NCBI GenBank assembly: GCA_937903135.1
Contig: CALDAH010000012.1
Coordinates: 1-15,177, forward strand
Direction: 5' to 3'
DNA length: 15,177 nt
Source of the DNA: an uncultured Alphaproteobacteria bacterium
Lineage (GTDB): Bacteria > Pseudomonadota > Alphaproteobacteria > Rs-D84
Part shown: positions 7,048 through 12,103 of the stretch, in pieces
Layout of the letters: each line of letters starts with the position of its first letter
How positions within the stretch are numbered: position 1 is the stretch's first letter
Translations under genes and position numbers: made by a program
Notes under the pieces: generated by a model
What the model was told of the DNA's origin: nothing
The model's input: the letters and a program-made list of their open reading frames with translations, nothing else
Databases searched by the model: none

Positions 7048-7303
7048 CCACCGGAAAAATCAAACGGGACGCTAGTACCCGCTAAACCCGCGACGCCTGG
7101 CAACCCGCCCCCCCCTGTTAATCCAGGGCTGCCCAACGGCTCGCAGTCATTTAATTGCAGCAGTGCGGTTTTACAAGAGCTTGCGCAATATAAAATACCG
7201 CACCAGCGCAGAGATGGTATCGGCAATAGACTCTTTAACTGCACGATCGGCGGCCAGGTTGTTGCCGGCCGGGGGTGATGAATTTAACGTCGGCGTAAAA
7301 TAA
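7048..7303 (+). pseudogene. Decayed 3' remnant of a paralogue of the 582-residue exported protein, inverted
   Basis: On the + strand, straight after a TAA (7045-7047), an open frame reads PPEKSNGTLVPAKP and a Pro-rich linker. It then reads NGSQSFNCSSAVLQELAQYK, matching residues 413-432 of the 582-residue protein. A 5-base deletion then shifts the frame. A 340-base deletion joins this to NCTIGGQVVAG, and an extra base turns GWGDEF into GRG-stop at 7276-7278. Ignoring that base, the ancestral stop is the TAA at 7301-7303, followed by the same 3' UTR and terminator as the intact gene. There is no start codon, no signal peptide and no N-terminal half. The Pro-rich linker differs from the Gly/Asn linker of the intact gene, so the source was probably a sister paralogue and not this gene itself. 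Confidence 0.88.
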
Positions 7304-7354
7304 CCATCTTTAATTTGGTGTTAAAAATACCCCGGGATGGCCCGGGGGATTTTT
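7238..7354 (+). repeat. Inverted duplication block 1, copy in the remnant
   Basis: This block matches the reverse complement of 5123-5237. Differences include GCACG for GTACG, an extra base in the run after GCCGG, AATTTAAC for AATTCAAC, and one extra G in the terminator stem region. Confidence 0.92.
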
Positions 7355-7357
7355 TTA
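7324..7357. terminator. Bidirectional terminator after dnaA (duplicated copy)
   Basis: CCCCGGG (7330-7336) pairs with CCCGGGG (7341-7347) around ATGG, with an A run (7323-7327) on the left and seven T (7350-7356) on the right. The dnaA stop is at 7360-7362, so on the minus strand this hairpin ends the dnaA transcript. It arrived as part of the inverted duplication and now appears to serve dnaA. Confidence 0.82.
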
Positions 7358-7359
7358 TT

Positions 7360-8643
7360 TTATTTGCATTCGGCAATTAACTGTGCGATCTGGGCGGATA
7401 AAACCAAATCTGTTTTCTTTAATTTTTCAATCTGGGCAATCGCATATAAAACTGTCGCATGATCACGATCACCGACCATCTGTCCGATTTCGGTCAATGA
7501 CATATTCGTCGCACCCTTTAAAACCGCCATCATAATCTGGCGTGCCAAAACCAGGCCACGGCTGCGACCACGACCGCAAACCGCGTCGTATGAAACGCCA
7601 AGCTTTTCGCACATACCACGAACCATCGCAATCGGTGTACGGGCACGTGCCAATGTATCGGCCAGCAAACGTTCGGCAACCGCTAAATCAACCGGGGCAT
7701 TCATTAGTTCACTATATGCCTTGATTTTTGTAACGACACCCGCAATTAAATGGCCATCGGATGCAATACGTGATGCAATTACATCGGCAACATCAGATTT
7801 AATCCCGCTGCGCAGTAACATAACACGTTTAACATTCGCCGACGGTGCTGCAACGTCTGCAACCAATCCTGATGCCATCAAAGACTGGGCGCGACGATCA
7901 AACCCGGACAGATTTCCCGGCGCAGCGTTTGCCGTTAAAACAATATTTTTACCCGCAGCACGTAAATCAATTACCAGCTGCAAGAATTCTTCGCACGTTG
8001 CACGTTTACCCGCCAGCGCCTGAACATCATCTAAAATAAACGTATCACAGTTACGGCAGAAATCTTTGAATGCAAAAACCGTACGATCGTGCAGACTGCG
8101 TGTAAATTCCGAAACGAACTGACCACCTGACATTATAATGGTTCGGCCCGCCGATGCTGCGTTAATACAACGCGCCAACAAAGATTTGCCCGCCCCGGCC
8201 GGTCCGTAAATAAACAACGGCGAGAAAGAAACACAACCCGCCGCAATTTTTTTACACGCAGATAAAACAAATGCATTTTCATCAGATGCAATAAACGAAT
8301 CAAATGACGCGGCCGCGATTGAAACTGTTTCTGTAACCGCCGGTGTGTATGACTGAACATTGTTATCATTTGCAATCGGTGCAGCGGCCGGAATATTTGC
8401 AACGCCACGAACAGATATTTTTAACCCCAGGCCAAATTCAGCCGCGATATCGTTTAATAAATTAGAATGAACACTGCTAATAAAATCGGCCGAGAACTGA
8501 TTTTGCGCACGCAGATTTAAAACACCGCCGGATATATCAAATTCCAGTGGGGAAATCCACGATGTAAAACTGGCGGAATCCATTTTTGCGGCAATTGCCC
8601 CCTTGATTGTTTCCAAGTTTGTTTTTTTTGCCGCTGCCTGCAT
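7360..8643 (-). CDS. dnaA: DnaA-family replication initiator with divergent ATPase residues
   Basis: DnaA binds origin boxes as an ATP-driven filament and opens the duplex. The domain order is complete in 427 residues. Domain I is at about 1-75 (FTSWISPLEF) and a short linker spans 80-112. The AAA+ domain has Walker A GPAGAGKS (147-154) and Walker B FILDDVQAL (DD at 205-206). Domain IV has the basic loop GRGRSR (357-362), ARQIMMAVLK and GDRDHATVLYAI (391-402). Gapless alignment with remembered E. coli DnaA puts L255 at the arginine finger (R285) and H298 at the sensor-2 arginine (R334). In domain IV, T384, A396 and Y400 replace P423, T435 and H439, while R399, D433 and H434 are kept. A GGAAGGAG ribosome site precedes the ATG at 8641-8643. 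The fold is clear, but this could be a diverged paralogue with a normal DnaA elsewhere. Hda is excluded because domains I and IV are present. Confidence 0.9.
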   Translation of the reverse strand: MQAAAKKTNLETIKGAIAAKMDSASFTSWISPLEFDISGGVLNLRAQNQFSADFISSVHSNLLNDIAAEFGLGLKISVRGVANIPAAAPIANDNNVQSYTPAVTETVSIAAASFDSFIASDENAFVLSACKKIAAGCVSFSPLFIYGPAGAGKSLLARCINAASAGRTIIMSGGQFVSEFTRSLHDRTVFAFKDFCRNCDTFILDDVQALAGKRATCEEFLQLVIDLRAAGKNIVLTANAAPGNLSGFDRRAQSLMASGLVADVAAPSANVKRVMLLRSGIKSDVADVIASRIASDGHLIAGVVTKIKAYSELMNAPVDLAVAERLLADTLARARTPIAMVRGMCEKLGVSYDAVCGRGRSRGLVLARQIMMAVLKGATNMSLTEIGQMVGDRDHATVLYAIAQIEKLKKTDLVLSAQIAQLIAECK

Positions 8644-8683
8644 GCTGTTTCTCCTTCCTTCCCTAAAAGAGTTTCCTGCCCGT

Positions 8684-8791
8684 GCGAGAGTGTAAAAACC
8701 ACCTGCACATAAACGCTAAATTTTACTAATCCGTTAATCGTTTCATAAAAATTTAGTGTTTATGTTTGCCTATGTTTTCCTACCCTCTCGC
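8684..8791. repeat. Long imperfect inverted repeat upstream of dnaA
   Basis: The inner arms 8707-8724 (ACATAAACGCTAAATTTT) and 8748-8765 pair over 18 bp, with a single G-T position, around a 23-base spacer. Outside them, GCGAGAG (8684-8690) pairs with CTCTCGC (8785-8791), and the sequence between is partly symmetric when gaps are allowed. The repeat ends about 40 bp upstream of the dnaA ATG. It has no T run typical of a terminator. Confidence 0.85.
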
Positions 8792-8932
8792 GTTTGTTTG
8801 ATTGTTGTTTACAATCGTTTTGATACGTCAGTTAAGTTATAAGATTAATTTCTATTTGCAACTAAATGTTAAACAAATTTTTAAGATTTATTTTTTGACA
8901 ACGATTCGTTTTTTTGCCCGATTTCTGCGGTT

Positions 8933-8953
8933 TGTATATACACTGTATATACA
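8933..8953. repeat. Tandem 10-bp palindrome TGTATATACA, two copies
   Basis: Two copies of the perfect palindrome TGTATATACA (8933-8942 and 8944-8953) are separated by one base, giving a 21-bp symmetric element spaced one helical turn apart. It lies ten bases past the dprA stop, at the far end of the dnaA upstream region. The form is that of an operator for a dimeric regulator; the binding protein is unknown. Confidence 0.6.
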
Positions 8954-8962
8954 TGAAAAGAA

Positions 8963-9985
8963 TCACATCCGAATATATCCGCCGTCAACTTTTCGCACCA
9001 AACCCTGCAATTCTAAGACGACTAAATCACGTTTAATTTCCGAAACACTTTTTTTGACAATTTGTGCCAATACAGATTCGGACACCGGCATCGCCCCTAG
9101 TTTATCTATAAGATAATTTTCCGATTCATTTTTTTGCGAAATATTTTTTTCCAATGGCATTTTTTCAGATAAATTAAAAAAATCTGATGCCCCTGTGCAT
9201 AATTTTGCATCCCCGGCGGCAATTAATGAATTTGGTCCGGCGGATCGCGGATCAGACGGGTGTGATGGGATTGCCCAGATTTCACGCCCGAAATCCATTG
9301 CGAATCGCGCCGTGGTCATACTGCCGGATTTTTTATCGGCCTCGCCTATTATTACTTTATCGGCAACGCCTGCGATCCAGCGGTTTCGCTGAATAAAGTT
9401 TGTCCCAAGCGGCACAAATCCGACCGGCATTTCGCTAACGACAACACCTCGTTCAATAATTTCATAATACAAAGACTCGTTTTCCATTGGCCAGATATAA
9501 TCCGCCCCGCCCGCCAATACCGCAATCGTAGCAGAGTTATTTGCACCGCGCAGTGCCCCGCGATGCGCCGCAGTATCCGCGCCCATGGCCATACCCGATG
9601 CCACGGCATAACCGTTTGATGCAAAATCACACGCCAGTCGCGCCATAAACTGCATCCCGACGGCTGTTGCATGGCGCGTTCCGACCATTGCAACCGCATT
9701 TTTTTTCAATGTTTCAATATTTCCCCGGGCGGTAATAATCGGCGGGTGATTTTTCACCGCGCGCAGCCGTTTTGGATATAAATCATCACTATCTGATATA
9801 TAATGTATATTCAGTTTATCGGCACGATCCATCTCGCGGCATATACTATCGCGCAGCGTCCCGGCCGGCCCTAGCATTTCAACAACCGCCGCCGCGCTGC
9901 CGAATCGCGTAATTAATTCATTATATCGCGCCGGCCCAACCCCGGGGCTGCGAATAATTAATAACTTATTAAATAAATCAGACAT
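8963..9985 (-). CDS. dprA: DNA processing protein DprA (Smf)
   Basis: DprA binds incoming single-stranded DNA during natural transformation and loads RecA. In 340 residues it shows an N-terminal helical region (GVGPARYNELITRFGS) and the Rossmann-fold DprA core. The core has VAMVGTRHATAVG (98-110), SGMAMGADTAAHRGAL (130-145) and LAGGADYIWP (157-166). It continues with SEMPVGFVPLGTNFIQRNRW (184-203), GEADKKSGSMTTARFA (214-229) and AIPSHPSDPRSAGPNSLI (238-255). A C-terminal winged-helix-like domain ends the protein. No Shine-Dalgarno sequence precedes the ATG at 9983-9985, and a -10-like TATACT lies seven bases upstream, so the mRNA may be leaderless. plsY and dprA are neighbours in many Alphaproteobacteria; here an exported-protein gene lies between them. 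Other competence genes are not in the window. Confidence 0.95.
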   Translation of the reverse strand: MSDLFNKLLIIRSPGVGPARYNELITRFGSAAAVVEMLGPAGTLRDSICREMDRADKLNIHYISDSDDLYPKRLRAVKNHPPIITARGNIETLKKNAVAMVGTRHATAVGMQFMARLACDFASNGYAVASGMAMGADTAAHRGALRGANNSATIAVLAGGADYIWPMENESLYYEIIERGVVVSEMPVGFVPLGTNFIQRNRWIAGVADKVIIGEADKKSGSMTTARFAMDFGREIWAIPSHPSDPRSAGPNSLIAAGDAKLCTGASDFFNLSEKMPLEKNISQKNESENYLIDKLGAMPVSESVLAQIVKKSVSEIKRDLVVLELQGLVRKVDGGYIRM

Positions 9986-9992
9986 GTGTGTT

Positions 9993-9998
9993 AGTATA
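9993..9998 (-). promoter_or_regulatory. Possible dprA -10 element, leaderless arrangement
   Basis: On the minus strand TATACT (9993-9998) ends seven bases before the dprA ATG. A weak TTAAAA lies at the -35 distance. The leader AACACAC contains no ribosome site. The upstream terminator at 10023-10047 means dprA needs its own promoter. Confidence 0.42.
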
Positions 9999-10022
9999 TG
10001 AAATTATTACAACTGTTTTAAT

Positions 10023-10047
10023 AAAAATCCGCATACAGCGGATTTTT
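10023..10047. terminator. Intrinsic terminator after the 283-residue gene
   Basis: AAAAATCCGC (10023-10032) pairs perfectly with GCGGATTTTT (10038-10047) around ATACA. On the minus strand it ends in a T run, just after the stop at 10059-10061. This separates the exported-protein gene from dprA. Confidence 0.85.
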
Positions 10048-10058
10048 ATTTCGGACAC

Positions 10059-10910
10059 TTAATTCTTATCGGCACTTAATAGATATTCAAAGTCCCAATC
10101 CTCGCACTCATCGGGGCGCTGGTCGTTATGATCTTTCCAGACGCTATCCTCGCACGCCTTTTGCATATCCGATAGATAGCGAACGAATTTATTATATTCA
10201 ACCCTATCTTCTTTGGCCAATACCAATAACTGTGAACGCAGCAGCTCGTTTTCGGATAGTTTTTTATTATACTGTCCCTCGACCTTGCCGCCGATTAAAC
10301 TGTTTCCGAATAACTCCATCGCGCCAACGCCGATGCCCGCGCTACCTACAACGCCGCCAACGGTCGCCCATGTTCGCGCGGATTTTTTAGCATCCAAAAT
10401 ACGCTGTTTAATAACACCTTCGTCCGCCCATTGCCCGCATGTAATATCCCGTCCCATTTCAAAGTATTTAGCCGGTACATCCGCAACGCTAATTCTCGAA
10501 TCATTAGATTTCAGGTCAACCTTAACAAAACAGGTATTATTTTCCGGGTTTTCTAAATCCTCTATCATTGATTCATAGTTATTAACATTACTATAACGTG
10601 ATGCCCAGACGAATGTATTTCCGATACCTATATTATTATTAATGCATGCGGCCTTTTCTTTTTCGCGCATATCTACTTTCTTTTCCGGGGCATCTGTTGC
10701 CTCAACCCGAACACTGGATTTATTATTTAGCGCAGAATTCGCCGCAGATACCGACATTGACGCGGCCGAAATTTGATTAGTAGACGCAGTTTTACGTGGC
10801 GCAGCCGCCATCTGGGATGACATTGCACGGCGTCCCTGTCCGGCGGACGTTAAGGCAAATGCCGGCATAATCATCATAGATATCGCAACAATAGATACCA
10901 GTTTTTTCAT
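10059..10910 (-). CDS. Sec-exported protein, 283 residues, function unknown
   Basis: I do not recognise this protein. The start (ATG 10908-10910) has AGGAAGGG four bases upstream and yields a signal peptide, MKKLVSIVAISMMIMPAFA, with likely cleavage after residue 19. A Ser/Ala/Asn-rich low-complexity stretch (about 20-75) follows. The middle domain carries Cys at 89, 127 and 158. A Gly-rich hydrophobic segment (TWATVGGVVGSAGIGVGAME, about 180-199) may insert in a membrane. The acidic, helical C-terminus has Cys at 253 and 269. The layout (signal peptide, low complexity, Cys domain, Gly-rich hydrophobic segment, helical tail) resembles the 582-residue exported protein, but I see no direct alignment. 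It is transcribed alone, between plsY and dprA. Confidence 0.85.
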   Translation of the reverse strand: MKKLVSIVAISMMIMPAFALTSAGQGRRAMSSQMAAAPRKTASTNQISAASMSVSAANSALNNKSSVRVEATDAPEKKVDMREKEKAACINNNIGIGNTFVWASRYSNVNNYESMIEDLENPENNTCFVKVDLKSNDSRISVADVPAKYFEMGRDITCGQWADEGVIKQRILDAKKSARTWATVGGVVGSAGIGVGAMELFGNSLIGGKVEGQYNKKLSENELLRSQLLVLAKEDRVEYNKFVRYLSDMQKACEDSVWKDHNDQRPDECEDWDFEYLLSADKN

Positions 10911-10938
10911 AATCCCTTCCTAACCTAAACTCTGTTAT

Positions 10939-10967
10939 ATTATATCATAAATTAACATTAAAATAAA
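10939..10967 (-). promoter_or_regulatory. Promoter of the 283-residue exported protein gene
   Basis: On the minus strand a perfect TATAAT (10939-10944) is preceded at 17 bp by a weak TTTATT (10962-10967). It lies about 30 bp before the ATG, leaving room for the AGGAAGGG ribosome site. Confidence 0.55.
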
Positions 10968-10982
10968 GTGTTATTAATAAAT

Positions 10983-11006
10983 GCGGTTACAATTTTTTGT
11001 AACCGC
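10983..11006. terminator. Probable terminator of plsY
   Basis: GCGGTTACAA (10983-10992) pairs perfectly with TTGTAACCGC (10997-11006) around TTTT. It follows the plsY stop at 11012. The T run after it on the minus strand is poor (ATTTATTAATAA), so termination may be leaky and allow some read-through into the exported-protein gene. Confidence 0.65.
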
Positions 11007-11011
11007 CCGGA

Positions 11012-11599
11012 TTATTTTTTCCATTTCCATTCAATTTTCGATTCGCGTCCTGTGATTAAACGGCCGATATTTTCCCGATGCCGCCACAGACATACCAACG
11101 CAATAGATAAAAACGCGAAACCGATATCTGTGCCAATCGCAAAGCCCAGGATTGGCATCAGGCAAAATGCAACAACCGCGCCGAGTGATGAATAACCACT
11201 AAACAACGCGACAATTATCCATTCAATTCCGCATACAGCGAACGCGATCGGGTTAATTGCCAATAAAACCCCGAACAGCGATGATATTCCCTTACCGCCG
11301 TGGAAACGCAGCCATACCGGGTAGCAATGTCCGATAATTGCGGCAAATCCACACCATGCGCCGAACGCGTCCCCTGCGATTGCATTTCCGATAAATACGG
11401 CGGCGATTGCCTTGGCCATATCCAGCAGCCATGTAATTGCGGCCATACGAAAACCGCCGACGCGCATAACGTTTGTTGCGCCGATATTTCCGCTGCCGAC
11501 GCGGCGCAGATCGCCCTTGCCTGCGATGCGCGTTAACAGCAGTCCCATCGGGATAGATCCGAGTAAATATGAAATAATTATTCCAAATATGTATATCAT
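11012..11599 (-). CDS. plsY: Glycerol-3-phosphate acyltransferase PlsY (acyl-phosphate dependent)
   Basis: PlsY is an inner-membrane enzyme that transfers an acyl group from acyl-phosphate to glycerol-3-phosphate, the first step in phospholipid synthesis. At 195 residues it has the usual length and about five hydrophobic segments. The conserved cytoplasmic motifs are visible: GSIPMG at 14-19, GSGNIGATNVMR at 35-46, GHCYPVWLRFHGGKG at 90-104 and WRHRENIGRLITGRE at 172-186. The ATG at 11597-11599 has AAGGA eight bases upstream. It is divergent from rpsT across a 73-bp gap. Confidence 0.96.
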   Translation of the reverse strand: MIYIFGIIISYLLGSIPMGLLLTRIAGKGDLRRVGSGNIGATNVMRVGGFRMAAITWLLDMAKAIAAVFIGNAIAGDAFGAWCGFAAIIGHCYPVWLRFHGGKGISSLFGVLLAINPIAFAVCGIEWIIVALFSGYSSLGAVVAFCLMPILGFAIGTDIGFAFLSIALVCLWRHRENIGRLITGRESKIEWKWKK

Positions 11600-11610
11600 T
11601 TTATTTTTCC

Positions 11611-11638
11611 TTGATTTTCTGTTTGTTTTCTATAAAAT
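11611..11638 (+). promoter_or_regulatory. Probable rpsT promoter
   Basis: TTGATT (11611-11616) and TAAAAT (11633-11638) are 16 bp apart, about 35 bp before the GTG start, followed by an AAGGA ribosome site (11661-11665). The 73-bp gap must also hold the plsY promoter on the other strand, which I could not place. Confidence 0.5.
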
Positions 11639-11672
11639 ATCAAAAACATGACTAAAATAAAAGGAAAATAAA

Positions 11673-11933
11673 GTGGCAAATCACAAGTCATCAGAAAAAA
11701 GAATTTTAGTAACAGCAAAAAAGAACGCTATTAACACAGCACGTCGCAGCGCGGTTAAAACAGCGACCAAGAAAGCATTGGTTGCCGTTGAATCCGGTGA
11801 CAAAGCGGCTGCAACAACAGCGGCACGCAACGCAGAAAGCAAGATTATGAAATCTGCTGGTAAAATTATGCCGAAAAAACGTGCTGCACGTAAAATATCA
11901 CGTTTAACGAAAAAAGTTGCTAAGATGGCATAA
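11673..11933 (+). CDS. rpsT: 30S ribosomal protein S20
   Basis: S20 is a primary binding protein that organises the 5' domain and helix 44 of 16S rRNA. The 86-residue, very basic helical protein opens MANHKSSEKRILVTAKKNA and carries SAVKTATKKAL and the KKRAARKISRLTKK tail typical of the family. The start is a GTG (11673-11675), with AAGGA seven bases upstream. No in-frame ATG is available before the conserved N-terminus. The E. coli rpsT gene also uses a non-AUG start, linked there to autoregulation. rpsT next to dnaA is common in Alphaproteobacteria; here plsY, an exported-protein gene and dprA lie between them. Confidence 0.96.
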   Translation: MANHKSSEKRILVTAKKNAINTARRSAVKTATKKALVAVESGDKAAATTAARNAESKIMKSAGKIMPKKRAARKISRLTKKVAKMA

Positions 11934-11951
11934 TTGTGCCATTCGGCACAA
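11934..11951. other. Hairpin directly after the rpsT stop codon
   Basis: TTGTGCC (11934-11940) pairs perfectly with GGCACAA (11945-11951) around ATTC, beginning at the first base after the TAA. It is followed by A, not T, so it is not an intrinsic terminator on the + strand. It may protect the 3' end of the mRNA. Confidence 0.55.
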
Positions 11952-11961
11952 AAAACAAATT

Positions 11962-11983
11962 GCGCACGTATTGTGCGCTTTTT
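11962..11983 (+). terminator. Intrinsic terminator of rpsT
   Basis: GCGCAC (11962-11967) pairs with GTGCGC (11973-11978) around GTATT, followed by TTTTT (11979-11983). Flanking A and T stretches can extend the stem. Confidence 0.85.
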
Positions 11984-12103
11984 GTTGTATAAAAAACAGT
12001 CAACCATTCCCCCATCACCACACGCCCCAATGCCGATAACGCATATTGCCGGATCGGCCGATCGCCACAATACCCAATAGCGACGCAGCTATCCCCCCCC
12101 CGC
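11984..12103. other. 120-bp spacer with a 12-bp palindrome and a 9-base C run
   Basis: No gene is supported. It holds the perfect palindrome GATCGGCCGATC (12052-12063) and nine C in a row (12093-12101), two bases beyond the stop of the minus-strand Cys-rich gene. No T-tailed hairpin for that gene is seen, so its transcript may run on toward rpsT or end by another mechanism. Confidence 0.5.

Larger units (their letters stand above)
8644..8962. promoter_or_regulatory. 319-bp non-coding region upstream of dnaA; regulatory, possibly origin-related
   Basis: There is no credible gene here. The dnaA-proximal third holds a long inverted repeat (8707-8765 within 8684-8791). An AT-rich stretch (about 8835-8900) resembles an unwinding element, and palindromes lie at 8800-8816 (GATTGT-N5-ACAATC) and 8933-8953. 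A TATAAC on the minus strand (8836-8841) is a possible dnaA -10, without a good -35. No copy of the consensus box TTATNCACA was found on either strand, so origin function is unsupported beyond its position. Confidence 0.4.

Noticed and set aside
7044..7244. Minus-strand Gly-rich open frame of 66 residues over the pseudogene
   Set aside because: It is antisense to a segment with clear homology on the plus strand and is unrelated to any protein here.
8644..8962. A defined chromosomal origin
   Set aside because: No consensus DnaA boxes were found, and skew cannot be judged from 15 kb. Only the AT-rich stretch and inverted repeats are certain.
11681..12070. Minus-strand open frame of 129 residues over rpsT
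   Set aside because: It is antisense to the clear S20 gene and has no ribosome site or recognisable motif.
11934..12103. tRNA or other structured RNA gene after rpsT
   Set aside because: No T-arm GGTTCGA-type sequence or cloverleaf pairing is found on either strand; the hairpins are explained by the rpsT 3' end.
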